Positions 48,310 through 61,833 of a stretch of 64,000 bases of DNA are shown piece by piece. The translations under genes and the position numbers were made by a program. Numbering within the stretch: position 1 is the stretch's first letter; the number at the start of each line of letters is the position of its first letter. The notes below the pieces were generated by a model. The model saw only the letters and a program-made list of their open reading frames with translations. It ran no database searches and was not told the origin of the DNA. Source of the DNA: Puffinus mauretanicus (Eukaryota; Chordata; Aves; Procellariiformes; Procellariidae); NCBI GenBank assembly GCA_023333565.1, contig JAJKFH010000553.1, forward strand, positions 930,001 to 994,000. The letters are read 5' to 3'.

Positions 48310-51187
48310 GTAGTCTCTGATAATCTGGTTTAAATTAGTTTCATGTTCTTGTCCATGGTCCAGGGGCTATTACACCCAGGGGCTCATGTTCGATCATGAG
48401 GTCTGTGGTTCCTTTACCAGCCTGAACCAAAGTACAGTCATCTTGAAAAGCAGTCTTTTTTCCCTTTTAAGGGGTAAGAAATGAAATGTATGTGGAAGTA
48501 AGCTCTGGCTGAGTCTATGTACAAGTAAGGGTAGAGAAACACTGGAAAGTAGGCATTAGCAAGCTTAATGTCTAAATATACCTATACACCCTGTCCCTGT
48601 ACACCAAAATGAAATTTGGGAGAAAGTATAAAGCATTAATACAGAATCATCTAGGTTGGAAGGGACCTCTTGAGATCATGTTGTCCAATCCCAACTGATA
48701 CTGTTTGTGTTCTGCTTTCTACTGGTAGAGTTGGATACAGTCATAGGAAGTAGCTGAGCCCTGAAAATAAGACTGAGGTTTTTTTTTCTAATCCTGTTTT
48801 ACCTCGTGGCAAAATCTTTTCTTGCATCTGTTGGTTTTTAACAGTGCTGGCACAGAGCCCTTTGAATAGCTGCTTCTAAATTTTTATAAACGCCTAGTGA
48901 CTTTGATGCAAGTAAATTTTATTTTTATTGATGATCTGTCAGAAATGCAGCAAGATTTCGTTTTTGTGTGTTCACTTCCATAATCAAGGAAATGGCATTG
49001 TATGGAGATGTATTTGAAAGCTGAGGGATATAGGATTCTTTGTATCACTATGGTATGTCTCCCGTTTTTGTTAATAATTACAATTATTTATATGACAGTA
49101 ATCTCCAATATCCTGGCAAGACCAGTGCCCTATTGAAGTTGTCACTAACTTAAAGGATATATAAAAATAACAAGTCAAGCTAAAGAATCATGGGAAAAAC
49201 ACAAAGATGTTCAGCGTTTTGCCCAAGGTAAAGCAGAATGTCAGTGGCAGAGTTCAGAACAGCTTCATAGTTTCAATAATCCAGTCTAGAAAAACACTCT
49301 ATCTGTTTTGTACTGTTTTACCCTAGAAACAATCCTCATACTATCTTCAGATATTGTCATCTGAGAAGGATGGCCAGATTCAATGTCTGTTCTTAAAATG
49401 TAAAATGCTACAGTTCAGTGTAGATAAATAGAACATGTTAAAGAAAAAGTACTGGAAATAATGTTTTAAACACCTATGGGGTGGTGTTTATACATAGGGT
49501 GGGGTATATTCATAGTGGAATCCCCAGGCAGAGCTCCTGCATTTAGGAAAGAGATATTTTAACTTTCTGCATTTAAACAGGTGTTTATCTTCACTATCTA
49601 GTGTTTTAAAGACAGATTTTGCTGCTCTTAAGAATCAAATAATCCCAAAGAAATGTGCCTTTAACATACAGCAATGACGGACTTCCTACAGACTGGTTAT
49701 GTTCATTTGAGAATGCAGGCAGTTGTTCGCTTTTCTTTTCACTTTCAAATTTGTATTGTTGAGGCAGATCTTACCAGTTAGCTGAAGTAGTTCAAGACAT
49801 ACTTCTGTCATATGATAGAATTTGGAAAATGTATCAGAACTTAGAGGAGGTGTAATAGAATTCTGATTTGCCTTGAATTCTGTGCTGGCTTGACTGTGTG
49901 TTTGATCTGTCAGTCACTTTTTGTTTCTTTTGGAACTGTATACCTACTCAACATGATTTCCTCTTACAGTGGGAAGTCCAGGTCTTCCCAACATGTCTTG
50001 TTCCTTCATACTTACAGACAACTAGTAATGTGAATCTTAAAAATTCAGTGCGGTATCACTGCGTGTCTGAATGCTTGCTTGTGTAGAAATCGTCATCTCT
50101 GCTCACGCTCACTAGATAAGGTTATTTTATGACTTCTATTTCGAACTGTCTCTGGCTTTGTGAAATTTGCCACTTGTGAAAAGATTCCGTTTAGAAGATT
50201 AGGTTCTGTAACTGCATATTGCTTTTCATTAAAATTTCATGGAGCTTTTATATATCATGCATTCTAGCCTTGTTTATATGGGACCTGTTGAAAGTAAAGT
50301 GGATTAGACCGTTTAAGCCATGTATAATCCATTCCCTGTGGACTTTTGAAAGACTGTTCCCTACCGTATGTCTGTTCTTAATTTTTTTTTTTTTCTGGCT
50401 GTCTCTCCGGCTACCCATTCATCCCTCTGAATGCTTAAAAGGAACAGGATTTTTGCATTTTCTGTAAAATAAATCAGCATTGTTTTAATTCCATGATAAC
50501 AAACTTGTTCCGGATCTCTCTTCAGCATACTCAACAGTTGAGTTCCAATTTTGCTTCTTACTGAAAGCACGGTTTTGGATCTGGAATTATGCCATTTCTA
50601 GTTCTCTTGTTTACAAGAGTTGGCTGCCATTAACACACAGATTTCTTCATTGTTTCTATGTGATAGAGGGTAGGTGTTTATTAGTTTTGAGACCCAAATG
50701 TGTTTAATGGTTTGTCCACTGTGATGGGTTCTGTACAGCAAGAATCTGTGTTCTGCAGGTTGGTTCTGACTGCTCATTGATAACGCTGTTTGTTCTGATT
50801 TTATTTTTCAAGTAGGCCAGCCTTTCATTTCCCATTATCTTCTATTTCTGACAAATCACTACGTTTACAGTAAGTTAATGCTTGGTTTTTAATTCTTCCT
50901 CTTTCTAAGGGTTTATTTTGCTTATTCACACATAGTACGTAGGCCCATGACTTCATGGCACTGAATCTGCTTCTGGTGAGAACTTGACTAATTAAGGGTT
51001 CCACAAGTTTGCAGTGCCTTATTAGGCGGACAGCAGACTGTTATTTTGTAGCATAGGTAAAAAATGATTCTGCATATGTTGAACTATGTTATAATACAAA
51101 GCAGTCTTCATCTGTCTATACTAAGTAAAAACCATTAACATTCTTTGCAACCTCAGATAGGGACTGTAGTCAGTTGTATGATATTCC
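48310..51187. other. Intron 1 stretch between two sense LTRs
   Basis: Ordinary AT-rich intron 2.9 kb long containing one short CR1 fragment (48641-48696). I see no gag/pol/env-like frame, primer-binding site or polypurine tract. The flanks of the two LTRs do not form one shared target duplication. The LTRs are therefore best read as two independent solo insertions rather than the ends of one decayed provirus. Confidence 0.6.
48641..48696 (-). mobile_element. Short CR1 3'-end fragment, antisense
   Basis: ACAGAATCATCTAGGTTGGAAGGGACC..TTGAGATCATGTTGTCCAATCCC is the reverse complement of the extreme CR1 3' end (GGTCCCTTCCAACCTA..GATTCTGT). Only about 55 bp is recognisable. Confidence 0.8.
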
Positions 51188-51642
51188 TGTGCTGGTTTTG
51201 GCTGGGATAGAGTTAATTTTCTTCGTAGTAGCTTGTAGAGGCTATGTTTTGGATTTGTGCTGAAAACGGTGTTGATAATAGAGAGATGTTTTTGTTATTG
51301 CTGAGCAGTGCTTACACATAATCAAGGCCTCTTCTGCTTCTCACACCACCTCACTAGTGAGTAGGCTGGGGGTGCACCAGAAGTTGGGAAGGGACACAGC
51401 CGGGACAGCTGACCCCAACTGACCAAAGGGATATTCCACACCATATGACGTCATGCTCAGCGTACAAAGCTGGGTGAAGAAGGAAGGGGGGGACGTTTGG
51501 AGTGATGGCTATTAAACTGTCTTTATCTCAACCCACGAGTTTTCTCACTTTTACCCTTCCGATTCTCTCCCCCATCCCACTGAGGGGGAGTGAGCAAGCA
51601 GCTGTGTCGTGCTTAGTTGCCGGCTGGGGTTAAACCACGACA
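51188..51642 (+). mobile_element. Solo LTR, same ERV family (copy 3, sense, internally deleted)
   Basis: A 455-bp LTR with both ends intact (TGTGCTGGTTTTGGCTGGG to GGTTAAACCACGACA) and flanking 5-mers ATTCC/ATCCC (4 of 5 match), consistent with an old target duplication. It retains the CRE TGACGTCA (51446-51453) and ATTAAA (51511-51516). The TATA position reads GTACAAAG. Relative to copy 2 it lacks about 130 bp between GGAGTGATGG and CTATTAAACTG (junction near 51508-51510), removing most of the presumed R region. Confidence 0.92.
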
Positions 51643-54600
51643 ATCCCATAAACTGAGAGCTGTTTATAATAAATACATTTAATGTGTATTGTTGATATTT
51701 CAAAACTAAGCTTTCGTTATGATTCTTCGTTCTGAGTTAACATCTTCAAAGGCTAATTTGATCATGAAAATCTAGTCATTACTCTGTTATAAAATGTAGT
51801 TGTTAATTCAACACAAATGTCCTGACTCACCGTTTATTATGTCTTATGCTCTAGCTTTGAATAACTTTGACATAGCTGATCATAATCAGGGGAAGAATGA
51901 TGAATACGGAGGCGGCCTTTCCTTGGGATTGAAAGGGACATCACAGCTTGTTTTTGACTTTCAGTAAGGAAGTATACAATTCTTCGTTCCACATTTGGAG
52001 ATGAGGCCACTTAGCTGTCATGTTTTATTGGCTAAATGTATGAATGAAACTCAGTAATAACAGCAGCAGGTATTACATCCCCTTCCATAATAAGGGCCCT
52101 GCTCTGTAATTGTTTAGATGGAGATACGAGTCTATGCAATCTGTCAATGACTTGCTATTGATCCAAACTCTGTGTTACATTAGGGTGTCTTGATAACTGA
52201 CAAAAAGAAAAAGAAATGTAAAGCAGGTTGAAAGAAGGACAACCACCAATTAATTTGCTTCTCTTCTCGTACCCTAACAATTAAAATATTGATTTAAACT
52301 TGCTGTCTTATGGAACATGTTGCTAAGTAAACGTCAAGTGACCAGAAGCCCTCTTAACCTTGGGCAACTGATTAAATGCTTATTTTTAAGACAATAAGTG
52401 CAATATTGATATTTTGTTCTGTTTGTTGCATATGAGCATTGCTTTCGATCAAGTAAAGAAAGCATTTGTTCAGAGGATTTGTATGAAAGAGGGACTGATT
52501 TCTCCAGCCGAAATATTCCTCTAATAATTAGTTGAGTAACGTCATGGCATCTTTTTATTGTGGTTACATTGTTACCATTTTAAGTTGAGGCACAGAGGGG
52601 CATCTGCTTTCTCCAGACTGCATATTAAATCCGACTCTTAACTATGAGTGAAGTCTGTAAGTTTGGATCTTTCAGGCTTCTCTCTTCAGAAACTAAACTG
52701 CAAATGAAGTGAGAACATTTTTTCTGTAGAAAAATTAATGTAGATTTTAATGCTGTGCAAGGAAAATTAGGTTCTCCACAAGAGACTTTGGAAGCCTGGA
52801 AAGATTCCAACCAATGGTGGAAGTTAGTGTCTTCTGGAGTTGGTTTGAAATTATTAAATGGGTGATTGGATCCTCAGGATACTCTCGTGGACTCTCCATC
52901 TTGGAAACAATGAAACGGAGTCTCTCACATGCTGTTGTGAAGATTGTCACTCAGCCTCTTTCAGCACTGCAGATGGTCAGTCACACTCCATCACCTAACA
53001 GGTCCTTAGAAAAAACATTGCTATGTGAGGCATGAGGAAAAATATTAGGAAATAAGGTAAATTAGTAGGGCATCGGAAAACGAGTTTTTCCCTCCTGTTT
53101 TATGCAGCAAAGCACTACATTCCATAACACAGTGTTCTTTCAGCAAACCTTCCTGAGCTCTCAGTGAGCACATCATGGGCAATGGTGAAAATTACTTGCA
53201 TTAAAGGTAGGACTTCATCTCTGAGTGACAGACATGGCACCACTTGTCCTTTAATGGAACTGAAATGGCATACAGACTCTTTTATTAATGTTTCTACGTA
53301 GTGGTATGTTTCTGACCACAGTTCAGGATGTTGCTCTGTCTCTTGGATACCTGTAAACACTACAGATTCCAGCCTGGCTTGTGTCTGGAGGACAATGTCT
53401 TTTAGCTCCAATGTGACTGAGTTACAGTGGGCTATGTTTGGAGCCATTGTAATGGACACGTTTGCACTTTCCAGCTTGCAGAAGGCGCATGGGACCTTGA
53501 TGATGGGTATTTCAGCTAATACATTTGCTGTATTTGCTTCATATTAACTCCTTAAATCTGGATAGCACAGATGTGTGTCACAGCCCTTCAGTCTGTGTTT
53601 CCAGTGAAATGAATGGCATGACCTTTTCAGTTTAACAAGTTCTTCAGGACCGTTAAGGAATCTGCTATGCAATTTGCTTGTTCTGTTTGCTATTCTCAGT
53701 CAATTAAGAAAAACCATTTACTTTAGTTGTCTCATTTTAATAAGCTCTCTGGGCATTTTCTTTCCTAGGCAAGTCTTGGCTTAACTTTCTTCTGCATGGA
53801 CTTTTCAGATTTGACTCTCAACTTTAACATTGTGGTAAACAATTCAGGTGATTAGAAATGTGCTTCCACCTGTTGTTCTCCTCGATCCCTGAAGCTTTTT
53901 CATTTCTTTGTGAAATGGGAAATAAACAGTGCAATGGTGATGCTTCTGGAGAAGAGCAGAATGGGGCTAATTCTGCTTTGATCATAACATCGACCTATGG
54001 TAATACTATTAAGTACCTTACTTTTTGGAAATTTGCCTTCATATCCAAAGCATTGCAGTGAAGTTAATGAAGGAAATATAGTTAAGAATCATTTCCAGAG
54101 AGCTGATGAAGTGGGAGATTTTTTCTGTTCTGAGGGGGAAGGAGGAGAGATTGAAAGACAGTGGGAAGTGTTAATCAAATAGAGGATTTGGAAAAAGAGA
54201 TAGTTTAAGTGTGCAGCTTGCTATTTAGATTTTCATCCTGGAGTTAGATATTCACAAATTTTTTGGCATGTATAACCTGGTGATCTCTATTTAAGCACCT
54301 GTTTCTTTTTTCTGCTTCTCCTCGACTATACCCTAAATGAGTATACATTGCTGTGTTCCTTTACTCAACAAAAAGTTGCAAACGTGGCTTGCATTCTTTT
54401 ATTTATGTCATACAATGGAGAAATCAGTTGGTTTTCTTGCAAGACTGTATTTTACCAGAAAGTTGGTAAGAGGGGAGATTTCCTTAAATCTATACTGGAA
54501 TGGTTTAGGTTTCACTTCTCAGAAAAGCCTGCTGTGAGAAGGTTTGGTGCTTGCATTTTTTGGTGAGGGGAGAATACACTTCTTTTCCTCTTCTTTATCT

Positions 54601-57326
54601 GGGGTGAAGTCCAGAGGCAAACTCTTTTCCTGCATTACGCATAGGTTATATACTGAGAAGAGCTCTGAAGCTCCCCCTGTTTGGGGTTTTCTTTGTTAAC
54701 CAGTGAATGAACAATTAGGCCATAGAAGGTTCAACTCAAACTTCTGTTAAAAACGGGTGGTTCATCAGTTTTCTTAGGACGTGTCTTACAAACCATACCC
54801 CAAACCTGTCTGGCTATAGAACCATTTCCATTTTCAGTAAATCTCTGGAGTTTAACACGTAACGAGCATGCAGAGACTTAAGGTGCTTGGACCAGCATCA
54901 CCTGTTTACTTGCATGTTTCTTGCTAGAGCATTGCTGGACTGAGAAAATCTGTCAGATGGTTTTGGGTTGGATTTCTTTCAGTGTAATCCAGCATCTCTA
55001 CAACTGTGATCCATCTTCCAGACAAGGGTGTTCCAGAGACTGGATGGGACCTGCTGTCTGAATCAGGTTAGCATTTCTGTTTGCTTTCTGCCTCAGGGCC
55101 ATACATTGCAGTCACAGCAATCCTGTTTTTTAACTTGCCCTGGTAAGATTTCACTTCCAACCCCACAATGTCAAGAAGAAACTCCAACTTGTGACACTTC
55201 CTGCCACCTGTTCTGAGGAATTTCCCCTGGACTGGCCATGGTCTTTTAGGACTGCAGCCTTCATTGAAGCAAAAGGAGCTCCTTGTTTCTGTAGACATAA
55301 CTACCATGTGTTAATACTTCCTACACTAATACATATTGCTGTTCTTTTTTGTTAAAGAAAAAAGGAATTGCAACGGGGGAAGTATGAGAAGAGGGCCTGT
55401 GTACATCTGAGGTGCTTATAAAAAAACTTAGATGCTCTTTTACCCCTGTGCCACTGTGTTGTTTCTGATCTTTGGGCAAGCAGGGAAATGGTGGGAATTC
55501 AGAAGGATGCTACTTGTCATCTGCAGATGCTGCCCTTTTAATGGAGCAAACATTTGTTTAAGTTTATGGTATGAGTCTTGGGGCTTGAAGTGGAATTCAT
55601 TCCCAAAGCAGCAGGCAGTTACAGTAGCTAAAGGGCTAAAGGTTTCCTAGAGGTAAACAGTTCACAGCTGGGAAAGCACTGCTGTATCCAACGGCTAATG
55701 CTAGCATTTAGCAGCATATATGATAAAGGCTGAAGGGTAGCTGAGGATATCCTTATTGTCTGACTTGCAGTCTGACATGTCTGCTAACAAACAATTTAAG
55801 CTTATGATAAAATGTTTGACTTCTGGCTACCATCTGAGCATGCTCTTTTCCCCTGAGAAGAAGCACAGAGGATGTGCCTATGGAATACAAGTTCGTCTAC
55901 TTTATTCCACGTGATTTAATGACCAGTCACATCATGTGCTGATAACTGTTCCATTTATAACGCGTAACAATGCAGGATCATTTTGGGAGGATATAATTAA
56001 TGTGGGATTCAGTTTAGAAAACTGCTGCACCCATTTTGAAGGTCTTTAATTATAGACCCCAGCATGTTGTGTCAAAGAACAGGGTAATTCATTTCTTATC
56101 AGAAATGTTCCCATTCCCACAGAAATATTCATTTTTAGGGAAAAAGAGAGAAAAAAACTGTCAGATGTGAAATCCACTTTGGAATAGTGCAGTGGAGACC
56201 GCACATTGCTGTCTTTGTCAGAATTCTTGATAGAAGTAAAGCACATACCAATTTTGCACGCAGCATAATCATTGTGTTTTCCCCTCTCAACTGCTTGCAT
56301 TAATTGGTTGTAAACGTACATAATTTATTTTAATGGTCTATCCACTTATTTCTGATGTGGCATTTTGCTGTGGGGTTTTAAATAATTTCTTTCAGCTCCA
56401 TTCTAATGCCCTTGGCTTTTTGACTGTTTTAATCTGAAAGTTGTGGTTCCATGGAGAATACGGCACTAATCTTGGGGAAATTCCAGCTGTGGTGCTTGGC
56501 TTAGCTTTTGGTCACATATGACTTTTCAGGACATTCTCAATTAAGTAATGGGAAGCTCACGATCAAGTGTCAAGAGATAAGTCACTTTCCACAACAGCGC
56601 TGTCTGAGGATCTTCGGTAGCATTCCCCACTTTACCACAGACATTCACATGGAAATTTCTAACATAGTCTTACTAAGAGTAACAGTTCGTATGCAAGACA
56701 AGATTTGTAGTGCTATGAAAACCACTGTAAAATATCAGTTCTGAGATGGGAGGAGGCAATAATCGGCAATCGAAGATATTCCAGAAGTGCAGTAAGCAAC
56801 GGTTGTCTTTGATTAATTGTGAAATTTATCTGGCGGAATAGCGTGGCAGGGGTTTTTTAGCTGTATGGATCCATATCACTGGTGATTGTATGATCTGCAG
56901 TATTAATAAAGACAAAATTACTTCTGGTTTGTGCTTTTATTCTGCTTCTCCTATGTTCTTGTGACTTCAAAGGTGTAACAGGGCTCTTTGGAGGAGTTCT
57001 TTGCTACTGAAATAGTGCAAATAAAATGGTTACTCGTGTGCGCTAATAGGTTAATTGTCAGTTCTATCTCTGCTTGATTTTCAGCTTCTTTACTCTCTGA
57101 AAGGTGATAAAATAAGGCAAAAAAATCCAGAGGCATTTTCCTTTCTAAACCTCCTTTCTCTAGGCTTCTGTAATGTATTTATGCACAGGCCTCCATCCTA
57201 ACAAAGAGCTCTTTGAGGCTCCTATGGTAGTCTAACATTCCCTTCTTTCACATGAAGTTAAGGGCTGTGATTTACTGCAGTGACCTGAGTGTTCTCATTT
57301 ACAGCTAGCTTTTTTTGTCTGGTGTG

Positions 57327-57565
57327 TTTTTTTTTTTTTTTTTGTGCTGCTTCTGGGTGCTTTAGTTATGCTAACATACTGCTGTATATTTGAGGGATGG
57401 GCTGGTGTAATATAGCTCCCAGTGATGGTCAGTGTTGTTACTGGGTGCAATTAAAGGAGTAGGTAGTTTTGGTTTGCCTGTTTGGTTTTCTTTCCCCTAT
57501 ATGCTGAAGTCTTTTGCTTTTCATTGAGTAAAGAAGGGGGACAGACTTTTTTTTTTTTTTTTTTT
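57327..57565. repeat. Two T-runs, T17 (57327-57343) and T19 (57547-57565)
   Basis: Two long T homopolymers about 200 bp apart on the + strand. No CR1 or other retro-element body was recognised between or beside them. Confidence 0.85.
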
Positions 57566-58787
57566 AATTCACTGTTACATAGATTTATTTTAGATTTTCT
57601 TATCTCAAGTGATGGTGGAGGACATAAAGTGGAAAGGCCCAGTCAGCATTAGAAGCTTGTGGACAGACTCTGAAATTAAGTTTGTCACAACTTGCTGCTC
57701 ATCATTCTTAGGAAATAATAATTTTTCTTCCCAAAATTCAGGATGTGTGTCCCAGCTTGGTTGCCCAAGCCATTTCTGTTACCATGGGAAAGATATTCAA
57801 GAGTATAGAGCTGCTTGGTAGACCTTTATCTACCAAGACAAGGGGATATGCAACTCAGTTCCTCCATTGCTTGTTTCCATCCTTCCCCCTGTAGCATTTT
57901 TGACGTGCGCCTGCTGTCCTTGTCTCTTTGCTGTAGTTTTGTATGTATCCTTGTGGCATTTAATGGTGGACTTAAATAGAACATTTTCAGAATTTTTCTT
58001 TGTAGCTAGAGATTTTTAAATTTTCTTTAACAGATATTGTTTAGGGTGCCGTTTCATAGAGAATGCTGTTTAAATCAAGGGGCCCTTGCTGTTTTTTTTC
58101 TTGTTGTGCTGAACATACAAAACCCCATAAGCCTTTTATTTTTTTATGAGGGCACTGTTGGGTTAACCACAGAAGAAACCCTGCAATGCAAGTCATGCCC
58201 AAAAGCACCAAGTATAGCACAAGATGTAGCTTATTCTGTAAGACTGCTAACTAAAACACATACTGGATCCTGTTGGACTTCTCGCAGGAAAATCTTTTTA
58301 TAGGGGGATTTGGAAGGAAGCTTGTAGCGTATCGCACAATATGGGGCTTCTTCCACTTTCATCGTTCCCCCTGCTGCCACCTCCTCCTCTCAGAATGTTT
58401 CTTCCAACAGGTGGTTACTGTGGAAAGCCTGGGAATCTTTTTCTCATGAAACATGGTATTACATCTTTTTGTATGGAGAGTGAGGCAGTTGGAGCTGCAC
58501 AGCCTTCCCTGTCCTTCTGAGGTTTCCCTCTTGGAAATATTTCAAGACCAAAGCACAAGTTGAACTGAACTAGGAACTTGCTCATGAACTCCCTCAGGAG
58601 GCATGTGATGGTCACCATAAACTACTACACTGTCATGAATTACATCCCTCTTGGTGGTGAGCACTGCTGAAAACATGTCACACAGGTAACCAGGAGGGTT
58701 TCGTAAGCGTTGGTGGTGATAGGAGGAGCATACAACTCACAGACTACTCCCTGCTATCGCCTTTGGAACTCGGTTCCTATTCTGGAG

Positions 58788-58845
58788 TTTCCTTTCTTCT
58801 TTTCTTTTTTTTTTTTTTTCTTTCTTCTTTTTCCTTTTTCCTTCT
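58788..58845 (+). repeat. 58-nt uninterrupted polypyrimidine tract with mirror symmetry
   Basis: Every base from 58788 to 58845 is C or T. Around the central T15 (58805-58819) the blocks read outward as C-T4-C-T2-C-T3-CC on the left and C-T3-C-T2-C-T5-CC on the right, an imperfect mirror repeat. Such homopyrimidine mirror repeats can form intramolecular triplex (H-DNA). Confidence 0.9.
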
Positions 58846-61813
58846 GTGGGATCTGCCTTTTCTCTACCAGGTGGTGATTGTGTGGTGGAGGAAGGCTGGG
58901 CTGGCTGCCAGTCTCCAATGAGAATGCAGTAGAGGATTCCAGTTAGACCTCGTTTAATTGGTGACTGTCTTTAGAGATTAGTCTGTTTGTAAGAAATTGC
59001 ATAGGTGCCTCTCATGGAAGCTGTTTTATTGCAGAAAGTGTACAAATTTTCATCTGTCCTTGTCTGTCTTGTCCTTCACTTTACCAGAAACAAAACATCC
59101 TTTGTGGCTGTAAACTCCGCATGCCAAATAGTTTGAATAACTGTAGCACTCTAAGACTGAATGTAAAACATAAAAGCGACAGTAAATTCCTTTTAATGCC
59201 ATCCTATAACAACAAGAATTCCTGGTTTAATAATTGGGGTAGTAGAATGGTTGACCTCGTTGTTTGATGCAACGATTAGCTTGCTTGGCTTGGTTCAAAG
59301 TCTACTTACATTCTGTGTTTAACTTTGCAGCCAGTAATTTAGTGTTAATGATGCTGCATTCATTAACATCCCAATGAGACCTCTTTTCTTTTTCATGCTT
59401 TTCTTCATAGGGCAAATCATTCAGTTACCTGAGTCTCTGGCTAAATACATGCTTGCATGAAGCATGGGTTGTTTTACTGCCATTGTGCACTGTGAAGGGA
59501 AGGGCCCTGAAAGCAAATCGGTTAGTCATTTCTGTGACTGCAGTTTGCATTAACACTTCTGTCACACACGCAGGTGAATAAATAATTTGATGTTATAATA
59601 TTAAGAATGCTAGTTAGCATTAACCTTAAGAAGATTCTGTGAAGGTTTTGTTTCATTATTTTCAGGCATATTTCCTGTTGTAAGCTGCTAAATGGTGTTT
59701 CTTTCTCTGTGAGAATTCCCTCCACTCCCTTCACTCATTGTTCACACACACTGGTTTGCTTCTTTAAGGTTGGTTGGTTGTTACTTTGGAATTGTTTTGA
59801 GCATTGGATAGCTTACAGATTTCCCCGCACTACCTTTTCTCCTTAGAGATGAAAAAGCGTAGATCACTCTCTCACAGTGAGAGAAGAGAAAAGAAAAAAG
59901 ATAAATCTTTCTGTGGATATTTCAAAAAAAGACTGGACTTCAGTAACCAGGTTGAATCTGGGGCCTCACAGCACTTCTAGATCATAGGGGGCAGATCTGC
60001 AGTGAAAATAAGGCAGCCCAGCTTTCGTAGCGCACGTATAGTTTGCATGGTCTAACTTTCGGAACATAATTGCATTGCCTGCAACATATTACTGATTTCT
60101 GCTATGTGATGCAGGTAATTTCCAGGGGCTCCAGCAAAGCTTTGTTTTTGTATCTGAAATAGTATTGGGGCAGGGGGAGACAGCGTGAGTAGGCTCCAAG
60201 GGTTTAGGCTAGTAATTTACGTATATGGAAAACATACTGCAAACCAAGATAGGCAAGTATTGTTTGTTCTTGGGATCAAAATCTATTCTCTTATCAGGGA
60301 AACAGGGACCCTGCTGGCATTGGGCATCCTGCTGCTAGAGACTTGCTGTGCCCCTCGCTAAGCATGTCTACCTAGACACCAGCTGGCTGAGCTGCCAGAC
60401 AAAGCCTGCTGACATGCAAATGTAGATCAGGTATTATCTGGCTCCTTCTAGTTCTCACTTGAGTGTGCTAGAGATATCCATATGGAAATCTGAGCTAACA
60501 GCTGTCATTAGGGATCTTATCTAAGTGTATAAAGCACTACGGCCATTGTTTGAAAGTCAGCTTCTGCGCCTGCCTATGCCCCTGAGCTGATCTGTGATGT
60601 CAGAGAAGCCAACTACATCTATTACTATTTCAGATGATTCATTCTTTGGGATGTCTTTCAGTGTGTGTCATCTGTAGGGAAGCTTGCAACCCTGATGCTG
60701 AATAAGTAATCGTAAATAACCCTAAGAGCATAGGCTGGGAAAAGAAAACCTATACATTCAAATTGGGGCTCCGTGCAATTGCGAGCTGGCAGTCTGCAAA
60801 TCTGTGGTGAGAATCGGGCATTCATATGAGGTTTGGTTCCTAGCATCTTGTTAGTGCCCTGGACAGGAAAGAGCTATCAACTAAAAAGATTTGCTGCATG
60901 CTGAAATCTTATTGAGGTTGAACAGGCAGTTTCACAGAAACTTGCTAAGCTCTTCCTTTAAGGTTCTTTTCTGACAAGCATTTTGTACCTATTGACATGA
61001 GTGAACTACTGAACATGAAAGATAACACTTAAATGGTTGCTTGTGCATTCATGAAAGCACATTGGCCAAATTTGCTTGCATAAAGGACTGTCATCAGTTT
61101 CCTAGTTTTATTGGGTAGTATGGGGAAGAGGCACTGAAGGACAGAACTAGGGATTGCAGATTTATTCACCTAATATTTAGCCTTTAGTTTTTGGTCACAC
61201 TGAAACCTACCTCATATTCAGAAGGTGGCTTGCCCACAACTTGAACTTGGTGTTAAAAATTTCCTTTCCAAGTTACGACCTGAACAAATAAACAGACTTC
61301 TGGAAAGTTTTCACTTGCCTATGACTTCCCTGGTTGTTGCCTCATCTACTGAGGAGCCACAGTGAATTTCGTTTATGCAGAATGATGCTAAGCAGAGCAG
61401 AATTTGAAATGTGCAATCTAATTTTTGAAGGACCAAGGAATCTGCATTAGTATCATATCTGCTGCTTCCTGAGTTCAAGGAGGAAGGGTCGTGTGTCATA
61501 CCTTAGGGCAAATTTTGAATGCTTTCCCTACGGGTACAGGAAAGAAGGCTTCAAAACCAAAAATATCTCTTGGTAATGAGTTAGTGACCGAGTTTTATTT
61601 GTCTGGAAGAATTGGGATAGTTTTCCTGTCAGGAAATTGGAAGGCATTTTGTTGACTTGTGGGGTGGTACAAAGGAGTGCTTAGACTCTCTGAATGGTAT
61701 CTAGAGGGTGGACAAAAGGCCTCACCTACGTTTATGATCATAGCAAAAAATTAATAGGCAGATACAGCAGTGAATGTAGTGCTGTAGTTCCACCTGCTTC
61801 TGGTGTGGCGTCG

Positions 61814-61833
61814 CCCCGCCCCCCCAACCCCCC
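61814..61833. repeat. C-run cluster in AT-rich intron
   Basis: CCCC-G-CCCCCCC-AA-CCCCCC with a preceding CG-containing GTGTGGCGTCG. It gives G-runs on the - strand with weak G4 potential and includes a GC-box-like CCCCGCCCC. Confidence 0.7.

Noticed and set aside
47728..51642. A single provirus with copies 2 and 3 as its 5' and 3' LTRs
   Set aside because: The 2.9 kb between them has no retroviral-like frames or priming sites, contains an antisense CR1 fragment, and the outer flanks do not form a common target duplication.
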